A stretch of DNA of 64,000 nucleotides from Stappia sp. WLB 29. GTDB lineage: Bacteria > Pseudomonadota > Alphaproteobacteria > Rhizobiales > Stappiaceae. Position numbers and translations under genes: made by a program. The notes under the pieces were generated by a model. That model searched no databases and was not told where the DNA came from. It was given only the letters and a program-made list of their open reading frames with translations. Shown piece after piece: positions 56,114 to 64,000 of this stretch (its first letter is position 1; every line of letters starts with the position of its first letter). The stretch covers positions 124,001 through 188,000 of the forward strand of contig NZ_JALBGD010000002.1 in assembly GCF_023507705.1 (NCBI RefSeq). The letters run 5' to 3'.

Positions 56114-57064
56114 ATGCGTGTCGGGCTCATCGCATCGACTGCGGGCCATCTGGCCGTGCTGCTTTGGGGAGTGGTCTCATTCCCCGATGCGAAGCCGTTC
56201 GACATCGGGCCAGTCGATACCCTGCCCGTCGACCTCGTTCCCGTCTCCGAGCTGACGCGCCTGCGTATCGGCGAGAAGACGGCGGAAGTCCGCGAGGTCG
56301 AGGCGACTCGGCCGACGGAAAAGCCCGTCGAGGAGCCGAAGGCGGAAGAAAAGCCGGCGGAAACCGAGGCAAAGCGGCCGAACCAGGCAGCGCCCGAGCC
56401 GACGCCGGCACCAGCCCCCGAGCCGACCCCGGCGCCCGAGCCGCCGACACCCGAGCCGCCCGCGCCGCAGCCCGAGCCGCCCGCGCCGGAGCCTCCGGCA
56501 CCGCGAGCGGAGCCCGAGCCGGCACCTGCCCCGACACCCGAGCCCGAGAAGAAGGTGGCGGAGACGCCGCCGCCGCCGACCGTGCGTCCGCGGTCCAAAC
56601 CGACCCCGCCGCCGCAGCCGCAGCGCCAGCCGCCGCGCGAGAACTTCAATCCGAACGAGATCGCCGCGCTCCTCAACAAGGTGGAGCCGGCGGGCGGATC
56701 GAGCTCGAACTCGACCCAGCCGGCCTCGCTCGGCAGTCGCCTCGGCCAGAGTGGAGTGACGATGAGTCAGTCTGAGCTGGATGCGCTGCGCGGGCAGATC
56801 TCGCGGTGCTGGAACCCGCCTGCGGGCGCGGCCGGTGCAGGCGATCTGACTGTCCGGCTCAAGGTGTTCCTGACGCCGAGCGGCGATGTGGACCAACAGC
56901 CGGAAATCATGAATTCCAGCTCGAACCCGTCTTTCGGCATCGCGGCGGAGAGCGCCCGCCGGGCGGTCTTGCGCTGTGCTCCCTACTCGCTTCCCTCGGT
57001 GAAATACGACGCCTGGCGGGAAGTGATCATCAACTTCGATCCGCGCGAACTGCTCGGCGGTTGA
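56114..57064 (+). CDS. tolA: Tol-Pal subunit TolA, proline-rich
   Basis: A 316-residue TolA linking the inner and outer membrane. A short N-terminal helix (LIASTAGHLAVLLWGVVSF) contains the conserved SxxxH pattern for TolQR. The middle (about residues 70-195) is a Pro/Glu/Ala repeat (EPTPAPAPEPTPAPEPPTPEPP) in place of the long alanine-rich helix of E. coli. The C-terminal domain III (LRGQISRCWNPPAGA...LKVFLTPSGDVDQQPEI) is well conserved with cysteine pair C238/C288. No other TolA-like gene is nearby, so this is the functional one. Confidence 0.93.
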   Translation: MRVGLIASTAGHLAVLLWGVVSFPDAKPFDIGPVDTLPVDLVPVSELTRLRIGEKTAEVREVEATRPTEKPVEEPKAEEKPAETEAKRPNQAAPEPTPAPAPEPTPAPEPPTPEPPAPQPEPPAPEPPAPRAEPEPAPAPTPEPEKKVAETPPPPTVRPRSKPTPPPQPQRQPPRENFNPNEIAALLNKVEPAGGSSSNSTQPASLGSRLGQSGVTMSQSELDALRGQISRCWNPPAGAAGAGDLTVRLKVFLTPSGDVDQQPEIMNSSSNPSFGIAAESARRAVLRCAPYSLPSVKYDAWREVIINFDPRELLGG

Positions 57065-57215
57065 GCATGGATCGGGACCTCTTGCAGCCTTTGCGGATTT
57101 GGCAAGATCCGCAAGGGACGCGAAAATGACGAATTCTCACGCAACGGATGGCCCGGACACCGGCGCCACCGCATTCGCGGTTCGCCGCGACACAAGGATC
57201 GACGGAGCCTAGAGG

Positions 57216-58571
57216 ATGATCAGACAGGCACCTGCCAGCATTGCAAGCTCCTGCTCGCGAATGGCCGCCCTGCTGCTTGCAGCGGTCGTGTTGAGCTTTG
57301 GACTGCTTCCAGCCGAGCGCGCGTCGGCGGTCGTCGAGATCGACATTACCCAGGGCAACATCGAGCCCTTGCCCATCGCCCTTCCGGCTTTTTCGGGAGC
57401 GGGCGGCGAAGCGCAGCTGGCGTCGGAGATCACCGACGTGATCAAGGCGGATCTCGCCCGTTCCGGTCTCTTCCGTCCGCTCGACCCGGCCAGCTTCATC
57501 GAGACGGGCGTGAACGTGAACACGCCGCCGGAGTTCGGCTCCTGGCGTCCGATCGGCGCGCAGGCGCTGGTGGTCGGGGCGATCGAACGCCAGTCGGACG
57601 GGCGTATCCGCGCGGAGTTTCGCCTGTGGGACGTCTTTGCCGGCCAGCAGATGCTGGGTCAGCAGTTTTACACGACGGCCGACAACTGGCGCCGCATGGC
57701 CCATATCATCGCCGACGCGATCTATGAGCGTCTGACCGGCGAGAAGGGCTATTTCGACACGCGCATCGTCTACATCGACGAGACGGGCACCAAGGACAAG
57801 CGCGTCAAGCGGCTGGCCATCATGGACCAGGACGGTGCCAATGTACGCTACCTGACCAACGGCAATGACCTGGTGCTGACGCCGCGCTTCTCGCCCTCGC
57901 GGCAGGAAGTGACCTACATGGCCTATGCCGGTACCGAGCCGCGCGTCTACCTGCTCAACATCGAGACGGGTCAGCGCGAGATGGTCGGCAACTTCCCAGG
58001 CATGACCTTCGCGCCGCGCTTCTCGCCGGACGGTCAGCGGGTGGCGATGAGCCTGCAGCAGGGTGGCAATGCCAACATCTTCGAGATGGACCTGCGCTCG
58101 CGCCGCACCACCCGGCTGACCAACACCCCGGCCATCGACACCAGCCCGTCCTATTCGCCGGACGGCAGCCGGATCGTCTTCGAGTCGGACCGCGGCGGCA
58201 CCCAGCAACTCTATGTGATGGACGCCAATGGCGGTAATCCGCAGCGCATCAGCTTCGGGCCGGGCCGCTACTCGACGCCGGTCTGGTCGCCGCGCGGCGA
58301 TCTGATCGCCTTCACGAAGATGAATCAGGGGCGTTTCATGATCGGCGTGATGCGACCGGACGGTTCGGGCGAGCGTATCCTGACCGAGGGCTATCACAAC
58401 GAGGGGCCGGCCTGGTCGCCGAACGGCCGCGTGCTGGTGTTCTTCCGCGACACGCCGGGGGCCAATGGCGGGCCGCAGCTGTGGACCGTGGACCTGACCG
58501 GCTACAACGAGCAGCGCGTGCCGACCCCGGCCTTCGGCTCGGACCCGGCCTGGTCTCCCTTGCTGGAATAG
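57216..58571 (+). CDS. tolB: Tol-Pal system periplasmic protein TolB
   Basis: A 451-residue periplasmic protein. An N-terminal signal peptide (about 1-33, hydrophobic [14 protein letters not shown] ending in SA) precedes the N-terminal domain ([21 protein letters not shown]). A six-bladed beta-propeller follows with repeats such as [31 protein letters not shown] and [13 protein letters not shown]. It binds Pal and TolA. A hairpin without a T-tail (57088-57117) lies between tolA and tolB and could affect their relative expression. Confidence 0.97.
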   Translation: MIRQAPASIASSCSRMAALLLAAVVLSFGLLPAERASAVVEIDITQGNIEPLPIALPAFSGAGGEAQLASEITDVIKADLARSGLFRPLDPASFIETGVNVNTPPEFGSWRPIGAQALVVGAIERQSDGRIRAEFRLWDVFAGQQMLGQQFYTTADNWRRMAHIIADAIYERLTGEKGYFDTRIVYIDETGTKDKRVKRLAIMDQDGANVRYLTNGNDLVLTPRFSPSRQEVTYMAYAGTEPRVYLLNIETGQREMVGNFPGMTFAPRFSPDGQRVAMSLQQGGNANIFEMDLRSRRTTRLTNTPAIDTSPSYSPDGSRIVFESDRGGTQQLYVMDANGGNPQRISFGPGRYSTPVWSPRGDLIAFTKMNQGRFMIGVMRPDGSGERILTEGYHNEGPAWSPNGRVLVFFRDTPGANGGPQLWTVDLTGYNEQRVPTPAFGSDPAWSPLLE

Positions 58572-58714
58572 GCTCCCACAGCTAGGCTCGGGGTCAGCCC
58601 CCAGCTTTTGGCGCGCGCAGGATTTCGTTAACCATGTTGATGAACGCGCGCTTAACCGGTTTCGCTGTAGAAGCGTTTACCCTGTCGGGGTGGTGGGGAT
58701 CAGGAGTGAGTTTA

Positions 58715-59200
58715 ATGATGAATTTCGGGATGCGGAGCCGTGGCGCGCGCATTGCCTCCGTTGTCGCAGGCGCGATGCTTCTGGCAGCCTGCGCACAGAC
58801 CAAGCCGGATGGCCTGACTGGCAACGTCCAGCCCGGCACCGGCCAGGACTTCGTGGTGAACGTGGGCGATCGCGTGTTCTTCGGCAACGACCAGACGACG
58901 CTGTCGCCGCAGGCGACCGCGACGCTGGATAAGCAGGCCCAGTGGCTGAACAGCTACAGCCGCTACACGGTGACCATCGAGGGTCATGCGGACGAGCGCG
59001 GCACGCGCCAGTACAACATCGCGCTCGGCGCGCGGCGTGCCGACGCGGTGCGCAACTATCTGGTTGCCCGCGGTATTCCGGGCAACCGCATCAAGACGGT
59101 TTCCTACGGCAAGGAGCGTCCGGTCGCAGTTTGCAACGACGAGAGCTGCTGGACGCAGAACCGTCGCGCGGTGACCGTGCTCGACAACGCCGGAAGCTGA
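58715..59200 (+). CDS. pal: Peptidoglycan-associated lipoprotein Pal
   Basis: A 161-residue outer-membrane lipoprotein. The lipobox LLAACA sits about 25 residues in, and the OmpA-like peptidoglycan-binding domain has VNVGDRVFFGNDQTTLSPQ, IEGHADERGTRQYNIALGARRADAVRNYL and SYGKERP. The tandem ATGs at 58715 and 58718 follow GGAG; the earlier frame does not fit a signal peptide. Terminator-like hairpins follow. It anchors the Tol system to the wall. Confidence 0.96.
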   Translation: MMNFGMRSRGARIASVVAGAMLLAACAQTKPDGLTGNVQPGTGQDFVVNVGDRVFFGNDQTTLSPQATATLDKQAQWLNSYSRYTVTIEGHADERGTRQYNIALGARRADAVRNYLVARGIPGNRIKTVSYGKERPVAVCNDESCWTQNRRAVTVLDNAGS

Positions 59201-59237
59201 CCGGCCTTTCGGCCGGACCTGAGACAACCTGCCTTCG

Positions 59238-59277
59238 GGGCGGCCGGACGGGAACCCGTCGCGGCCGCCCTTGCGTT
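59238..59277 (+). terminator. Hairpin after pal
   Basis: A 15-bp stem with one bulged base (59238-59252 with 59255-59270) and a 2-base loop, followed by TTGCGTTT. It starts 38 bases after the pal stop and may reduce read-through into ybgF. Confidence 0.65.
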
Positions 59278-59406
59278 TGTGCCCGGCAGGCAAGGCGGAT
59301 GCTCGCTGCGGCGTCAAAATTTGGCCGAAGTCGCAGCGCCCTGTGCTATGGCGTTCAGGCGGATGGCCGGGCAATCGCCCGGCTGCCGCGCGGGCGGAGG
59401 ACAGGC

Positions 59407-60420
59407 ATGAATCGATTGAAACCCATGGCTTTCAGAACTCTGACCGGCGTGTTTGCGCTGGTGATGCTGCTGGCATTGCCGCAGGCGGCGTCCGCGCAGC
59501 TTTTCGGCTCCCGCAGCGACAGCGACGCCGCAGTGCGGATCAACCAGGTCGAGGAGCAGATGCGCAACCTCACCGGCCAGATCGAGCAGCTCAATTACCA
59601 GATCCGGCAGTTGCAGGAGCAACTCCAGCGGATGCAGGAAGACAACGAGTATCGCTTTCAGCAGCTGGAGCAGGGCGGGCGTAAGCGGTCGGACGCTGCT
59701 CCCGGACAACCCTCTACCCAACCCTCTGGCCAGGCCGGCGACCTTGCGGGTCTCCAGGGTGGCGGCGAGAGCTACGGCCCGGCGTCCGGCACGCTCGGCC
59801 AGCTCCCGGCGGACGGATCGGGCGACGCCGAGTTCGGCGCCGAGGGCGGCTATTCGCAGGACGGCTCCGGCTCGCTCGGGGCCGGTCCGCTGGACCTGTC
59901 TGCGCTCGCCCGCGGCCAGTCCGGCTCCGCCGGCTTCGGATCACCCGGCGGGGGGCAGGGTGACCTGCCCCCGGGAGTCTCCGAGGGGGAGCAGCAGGAC
60001 ACGTTCGACACGGCTTCCGCGCCCTCGTCCGGCAGTTCGCCGCGGGCGTCCTACGACAGTGCCTATTCGATGATCATGGCGGGCGACTATGCCGGGGCCG
60101 AGGCCGGCTTCAAGGACTTCCTGCAGCAGCATCCGAACGATCCGCTGGCGGCGAATGCGCAGTTCTGGCTGGGCGAGAGCCTCTATGCCCGCAAGCAGTA
60201 CCGCGATGCGGCCGATGCATTCCTCAAGAGCTATACCGACTATCCCGACAGTTCCAAAGTGACCGACAGTCTGCTGAAGCTCGGCCTGTCGCTCAAGGGC
60301 ATCGGCCAGAAGGATGCCGCCTGTGCCACCTTCAGCGAGCTTTTGACCAAATATCCGGGCGCGCCGACCTCGATCCGCGCCGAAGCTCAGGCTCAGCAGC
60401 AGAGCGGTGGCTGCGTCTGA
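59407..60420 (+). CDS. cpoB: Tol-Pal-associated protein YbgF/CpoB
   Basis: A 337-residue periplasmic protein. Signal peptide residues 1-35 (ending AASAQ), a coiled coil (INQVEEQMRNLTGQIEQLNYQIRQLQEQLQRMQED), a low-complexity Gly/Ser/Pro-rich linker of about 110 residues (longer than in E. coli), and a C-terminal TPR domain (YDSAYSMIMAGDYAGAEAGFKDF...). In E. coli CpoB coordinates Tol with PBP1B during septal wall synthesis. The ATG at 59407 has a GGAGG site. It overlaps tilS by 14 bases. Confidence 0.92.
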   Translation: MNRLKPMAFRTLTGVFALVMLLALPQAASAQLFGSRSDSDAAVRINQVEEQMRNLTGQIEQLNYQIRQLQEQLQRMQEDNEYRFQQLEQGGRKRSDAAPGQPSTQPSGQAGDLAGLQGGGESYGPASGTLGQLPADGSGDAEFGAEGGYSQDGSGSLGAGPLDLSALARGQSGSAGFGSPGGGQGDLPPGVSEGEQQDTFDTASAPSSGSSPRASYDSAYSMIMAGDYAGAEAGFKDFLQQHPNDPLAANAQFWLGESLYARKQYRDAADAFLKSYTDYPDSSKVTDSLLKLGLSLKGIGQKDAACATFSELLTKYPGAPTSIRAEAQAQQQSGGCV

Positions 60421-61744
60421 CCGCGCGCGGCCCGTTTGCGAGACGCAGGCCGACGCCCTCCTTGCCGCACTGACCCCCTTTCGCCGCCTCGCGTTGGCCG
60501 TGTCGGGCGGTCCGGATTCCACGGCCCTGCTGTTGCTTGTCGCCGCCTGGCGCGCGCGCAGGACCGATCCTCCCGATATTCACGTCCTGACTGTCGACCA
60601 CGGCCTGCGGCCGGAAGCCGCTGCGGAAGCGCGCACCGTTGCCGCGCTCTGCGAACGGCTCGGCCTTTCCTGTCGGATCCTGACATCGACCGCGCCCAAG
60701 CCCTCCGCCAATCGCCAGGCAGCTGCGCGCGATCTGCGCCGGGGATTGCTTGTGACGGCATGCGCCGATCTTGCCGTCGAGGCGCTGGTGCTTGCCCATC
60801 ACCTGGACGACCAGGCCGAGACCTTTCTGCTGCGCCTTGCCCGCGGCAGCGGCGTCTACGGCCTTGCGGCCATGCCTGCGCGCGGTCTGTGGCACGACGG
60901 CAATGGGGCTTGCGTGACCGTGCTGCGGCCCCTACTGGCGGTGTCCAAGGCGAGCCTCGTCGCCACCTGCTCGGCAGCAGGCGAAGCCTATGCCGAAGAT
61001 CCCTCGAACGAGGACCCCGCTTACGCACGCACGCGGCTTCGGCAGCTGATGCCGGCGCTGGCCGGCGAGGGGCTCGATGCCGCGACCCTTGCCGCCACGG
61101 CGGCCCGTCTTGCCTCCGCCGCTGCCGCCATCGATGGTCAGGTCGATGCGGTGATGGCGTCCTGTGCGGTTTTCCATCCGGCTGGCCCGGTACGCTTGTC
61201 CGTCGAGGCCCTGGCGTTGCTCCCGCGCGAGGCGCTGCTGCGGCTCTTCGCAAGGGTGCTTGCAGACGTTGGCGGGGAGGCCTATTCGCCGCGTCTCGTC
61301 CGGCTGGAGGGGTTTGTGGACCGCCTTGCGGCGCGTGAGATTGCGCAGTCGACGCTGTCGGGCGTGGTGGCGCGCCGGTGCGGCGAAGAGATCGCCTTCT
61401 GGCGCGAACCGGGACGCGACGGGCTTGCGCCTGTCGAATTCACGGGACCGGGCCGGGCTGTTTTCGACCGGCGCTTCCTGGTGGAGGCGGAGAGGAGCGG
61501 AGCGTTTCGCGTCGTGCCTCTGGGGACGCTTTCGGACCACGGCATCGACCGCAAGGCGGCCGGCGACTGGCCGTCGCAGGCCTTTGCCGGAGCACCGCTT
61601 CTGCTGGGTCCCGGCGATGCGGCCTATTGTCCCGGCCTCGCCGGAGAGGCGCCTGCCGGGGTGCGGCTCGTCCCGCTCACGCAGCGGGAAAGCCTGTCGC
61701 GGCCGGAACTTGGGAGAAATCCCTTCGGCCGGCGGGAAATTTAA
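60407..61744 (+). CDS. tilS: tRNA(Ile)-lysidine synthase
   Basis: A 445-residue enzyme that converts C34 of tRNA-Ile(CAU) to lysidine so it reads AUA. The PP-loop motif SGGPDSTALLLL is at the start of the first domain, and the tRNA-binding HHLDDQAETFLLRLARGSG and DPSNEDPAYARTRLRQLMPAL segments follow. The GTG at 60407 gives the natural N-terminus and lies inside ybgF, suggesting coupling. It is followed 129 bases later by ftsH, a widely conserved neighbour. Confidence 0.95.
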   Translation: MAASDRARPVCETQADALLAALTPFRRLALAVSGGPDSTALLLLVAAWRARRTDPPDIHVLTVDHGLRPEAAAEARTVAALCERLGLSCRILTSTAPKPSANRQAAARDLRRGLLVTACADLAVEALVLAHHLDDQAETFLLRLARGSGVYGLAAMPARGLWHDGNGACVTVLRPLLAVSKASLVATCSAAGEAYAEDPSNEDPAYARTRLRQLMPALAGEGLDAATLAATAARLASAAAAIDGQVDAVMASCAVFHPAGPVRLSVEALALLPREALLRLFARVLADVGGEAYSPRLVRLEGFVDRLAAREIAQSTLSGVVARRCGEEIAFWREPGRDGLAPVEFTGPGRAVFDRRFLVEAERSGAFRVVPLGTLSDHGIDRKAAGDWPSQAFAGAPLLLGPGDAAYCPGLAGEAPAGVRLVPLTQRESLSRPELGRNPFGRREI

Positions 61745-61783
61745 GAAAAATGAGACCTGTTTCGTGTGAATCTCCTTCGTCGC

Positions 61784-61815
61784 CTTGGCAGCCCGTTCCC
61801 GCGGACCTATCTTGG
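61784..61815 (+). promoter_or_regulatory. RpoH (heat-shock sigma) promoter upstream of ftsH
   Basis: CTTG (61784-61787), an 18-base spacer, and CCTATCTTGG (61806-61815) match the alphaproteobacterial RpoH consensus CTTG-N17/18-CYTATNTNNG at every specified position. Transcription would start near 61822, giving a leader of about 50 bases. Confidence 0.65.
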
Positions 61816-61873
61816 CTTTGAAGGACTTCTTTCCAGCGCAGACCGCCGCCTTGGCGCGGTGAAGGAACCGCTC

Positions 61874-63802
61874 ATGAACGCCAATTTTCGCAATTTCGCC
61901 CTTTGGGTGATCATCGGCCTGTTGCTGATCGCCCTGTTCCAGCTCTTCCAGAGCCCGGGACAGCGCACCGTGTCGAACGATATTCCCTTCTCGCAGTTCC
62001 TGAACCAGGCCGAGCAGGGCGACGTGCGCGAGGTGACCATCCAGGGTCAGCAGATCATCGGTTCGTACAACAGCGGCGGCTCGTTCCAGTCCTACGCGCC
62101 CGAATCGGCCGGCGAATATGTCGAGATGCTGCGCTCCAAGGACGTGCGGATCATCGCCCGCCCGCCGCAGGAGAGCTTCTCGCTGCTCGGGGCGCTGATC
62201 TCCTGGTTCCCGATGCTGATCATCCTCGGCATCTGGATCTTCGTGATGCGCCAGATGCAGGGCTCGGGCGGCAAGGCGATGGGCTTCGGCAAGTCCAAGG
62301 CCAAGCTGCTGACCGAGGCGCATGGCCGCGTCACCTTCGAGGACGTTGCCGGCATCGACGAGGCCAAGGAAGACCTGCAGGAGATCGTCGAGTTCCTTCG
62401 CGATCCGCAGAAGTTCCAGCGCCTGGGCGGCCGCATCCCGCGCGGCGTGCTGCTGGTCGGCCCTCCGGGCACCGGCAAGACGCTGACCGCGCGTGCCGTC
62501 GCCGGCGAGGCGAACGTGCCCTTCTTCACCATCTCGGGCTCCGACTTCGTCGAGATGTTCGTCGGTGTCGGCGCCAGCCGCGTCCGCGACATGTTCGAGC
62601 AGGCCAAGAAGAACGCGCCCTGCATCATATTCATCGACGAGATCGACGCGGTCGGCCGCCATCGCGGTGCCGGCCTTGGCGGCGGCAACGACGAGCGCGA
62701 GCAGACGCTGAACCAGCTGCTCGTGGAGATGGACGGTTTCGAGCCGAACGAGGGCGTCATCATCATCGCCGCGACCAACCGTCCGGACGTGCTCGACCCG
62801 GCGCTGCTGCGCCCGGGCCGGTTCGACCGGCAGATCGTCGTGCCGAACCCGGATGTCACGGGCCGCGAGAAGATCCTCAAGGTGCATATGCGCAAGGTGC
62901 CGCTGGCGCCGGACGTCAACGTCCGCACGCTGGCGCGGGGCACGCCGGGCTTTTCCGGTGCCGACCTGATGAACCTGGTCAACGAGGCAGCTCTGCTGGC
63001 GGCCCGCCGCGGCAAGCGGCTCGTCACCATGGCCGAGTTCGAGGACGCCAAGGACAAGGTGATGATGGGTGCGGAGCGCCGCACGCTGGTCATGACCGAG
63101 GAAGAGAAGAAGCTCACCGCCTATCATGAGGCCGGTCACGCGCTGGTGGCGCTGCACATGCCGGCGTCCGATCCGATCCACAAGGCGACGATCATTCCGC
63201 GCGGGCGTGCGCTCGGCATGGTCATGCGCCTGCCGGAGAAGGACCAGGTCTCGCTCACCCGTGCCAAGTGCAAGGCGGACCTTGCCGTGGCGATGGGCGG
63301 CCGCGTCGCCGAGGAGATGATCTTCGGCTACGAGAAGGTGACGTCGGGCGCCTCGGGCGACATCCAGATGGCGACCCGTCTGGCGCGGGCCATGGCGACT
63401 CAGTTCGGCATGTCCGACAAGCTCGGCCCGCTGCTCTACGGCGAGAACCAGGAGGAGGTCTTCCTCGGTCACTCGGTCGCCAAGAGCCAGCACGTGTCGG
63501 AAGACACCCAGCGGATCGTCGATGCGGAGATCAAGTCCTTCGTCAATACCGGCTACGAGACCGCCAAGCGTGTCCTGTCGGAGCACGAGGAGCAGCTCCA
63601 CATCATCGCTAACGGCTTGCTCGAATACGAGACGCTGTCGGGCGACGAGATTCGCGACCTGCTCGACGGCAAGCCGCCGGTGCGCGAGACGGATGACGAC
63701 CACCCGACCGCGCGGGCCTCGGCAGTGCCGAAGACCGGCGCCAAGCGCCGCGGCGAGGGCGATGCCGCGACCGGCGGCATGGAGCCCCAGCCGCAGGGCT
63801 GA
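61874..63802 (+). CDS. ftsH: ATP-dependent zinc metalloprotease FtsH
   Basis: A 642-residue membrane AAA+ protease that removes misassembled membrane proteins and regulators such as the heat-shock sigma factor and LpxC. Two transmembrane helices (about 7-25 and 104-122) flank a periplasmic segment. The AAA module has Walker A GPPGTGKT, Walker [12 protein letters not shown] and SRH residues in [20 protein letters not shown]. The zinc motif is HEAGH in [11 protein letters not shown]. The ATG at 61874 follows a GAAGGA site. It ends at a strong terminator. Confidence 0.98.
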   Translation: MNANFRNFALWVIIGLLLIALFQLFQSPGQRTVSNDIPFSQFLNQAEQGDVREVTIQGQQIIGSYNSGGSFQSYAPESAGEYVEMLRSKDVRIIARPPQESFSLLGALISWFPMLIILGIWIFVMRQMQGSGGKAMGFGKSKAKLLTEAHGRVTFEDVAGIDEAKEDLQEIVEFLRDPQKFQRLGGRIPRGVLLVGPPGTGKTLTARAVAGEANVPFFTISGSDFVEMFVGVGASRVRDMFEQAKKNAPCIIFIDEIDAVGRHRGAGLGGGNDEREQTLNQLLVEMDGFEPNEGVIIIAATNRPDVLDPALLRPGRFDRQIVVPNPDVTGREKILKVHMRKVPLAPDVNVRTLARGTPGFSGADLMNLVNEAALLAARRGKRLVTMAEFEDAKDKVMMGAERRTLVMTEEEKKLTAYHEAGHALVALHMPASDPIHKATIIPRGRALGMVMRLPEKDQVSLTRAKCKADLAVAMGGRVAEEMIFGYEKVTSGASGDIQMATRLARAMATQFGMSDKLGPLLYGENQEEVFLGHSVAKSQHVSEDTQRIVDAEIKSFVNTGYETAKRVLSEHEEQLHIIANGLLEYETLSGDEIRDLLDGKPPVRETDDDHPTARASAVPKTGAKRRGEGDAATGGMEPQPQG

Positions 63803-63826
63803 CAGCATGCGCAGCTTGTGAAACAG

Positions 63827-63858
63827 ACGGCCCGGCAGGCGACTGCCGGGCCGTTTTC
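63827..63858 (+). terminator. Rho-independent terminator after ftsH
   Basis: A perfect 11-bp stem (63827-63837 with 63844-63854) with a 6-base loop and a TTTT tail. It starts 24 bases after the stop codon. The remaining sequence to the window's end (63859-64000) carries no recognised gene and is probably the promoter region of a gene beyond the edge. Confidence 0.85.
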
Positions 63859-64000
63859 GTGCCGGGCGCCGGGGTCTGCCTGTAACGAACGAAAACAAAT
63901 TTTGAACTCCTTTGTGGCAGCTTGGTGCTACATGGAGAAGCCGTCGGCGAGGCAGGACTGCCTTCCGGCGCGCGAGAAGCGGGACCGGCGGAAGCGCCGG

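Noticed and set aside
56380-56580. Repeated CCGAGCC/GCGCC units considered as a CRISPR or tandem repeat
   Set aside because: They encode the Pro/Glu/Ala spacer of TolA; the units are irregular and in frame, with no spacers.
58620-58670. Two TTAA tetramers upstream of pal considered as a CtrA site
   Set aside because: They are separated by 20 bases rather than the 7 that define the CtrA box.
60932-63898. A 988-codon open frame on the minus strand opposite tilS and ftsH
   Set aside because: It is the antisense shadow of two well-conserved genes in GC-rich DNA. Its product is arginine/aspartate/histidine-rich without recognisable domains, and it spans two unrelated genes and a terminator.

Overview
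The window is high-GC chromosomal DNA from an alphaproteobacterium, most likely of the order Hyphomicrobiales (Rhizobiales). The evidence is the split pntAA/pntAB/pntB transhydrogenase beside an aa3-oxidase subunit IV-like gene, the alphaproteobacterial cell-cycle proteins RcdA and TrcR, DUF1192, DUF465 and DUF4164 proteins, a 6S RNA between zapA and the 5-formyltetrahydrofolate cyclo-ligase gene, and promoter motifs of alphaproteobacterial type (CTATAT -10 boxes, an RpoH-type promoter, CtrA-like TTAA-N7-TTAA boxes). Genus assignment is not possible from the sequence alone; a Stappia/Labrenzia-like organism is a guess. I see no IS element, prophage, integrase, CRISPR array, tRNA or rRNA.

Layout. 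1-9 kb: the 3' end of a GGDEF/EAL protein, then a minus-strand block with the proton-translocating transhydrogenase (pntB, pntAB, pntAA), a small oxidase subunit, a UbiB-like kinase, and an overlapping pair of a DUF3445 haem protein and an M3 oligoendopeptidase. 9-16 kb: a sigma-54-dependent response regulator followed by two cell-envelope enzymes (an L,D-transpeptidase and a DUF882/M15-like peptidase), then a TPR lipoprotein and rpsU. 16-23.5 kb: a MATE exporter, purEK, two divergent DUF465 proteins, an acyl-CoA synthetase and a TauE/SafE permease. 23.6-25.4 kb: an orphan polytopic membrane protein of about 580 residues that I cannot assign and that looks compositionally different from its neighbours; this is the least explained gene here. 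25.7-31 kb: prpE, an SDR dehydrogenase, an exporter ABC half-transporter and rpmE. 31-34.4 kb: the cell-cycle block rcdA, DUF1192, quinone oxidoreductase and trcR.

34.5-48 kb is a long minus-strand run: an OmpA/MotB-like plus MotA/TolQ-like pair separated by a segment bounded by a 23-bp inverted repeat, suhB-like phosphatase, efp, a Sel1-repeat protein coupled to a thiE-like gene, the lower-glycolysis/gluconeogenesis set fba-pgk-gap, a class III nucleotidyl cyclase with a c-type haem-binding sensor domain, and tkt. 48.4-64 kb is all plus strand: DUF4164, zapA, 6S RNA, 5-FTHF cyclo-ligase, a YmdB-like phosphoesterase, yebC, ruvC-ruvA-ruvB, ybgC, the complete tolQRAB-pal-ybgF (cpoB) envelope-constriction system, tilS and ftsH.

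How it works together. Most of the window is conserved housekeeping: redox and carbon metabolism, envelope maintenance and division (ZapA, Tol-Pal, L,D-transpeptidase, DUF882), and recombination repair (RuvABC). Regulatory sequence links several of these: a tandem CtrA-like box precedes tolQ, a near-consensus one precedes the DUF882 gene, a consensus-matching RpoH promoter precedes ftsH, and the 6S RNA has an excellent promoter and a closed 10-bp terminal stem. The items most worth following are the orphan membrane protein, the haem-cyclase, the MotA/MotB-like pair with its inverted repeat, and the CtrA-like sites.
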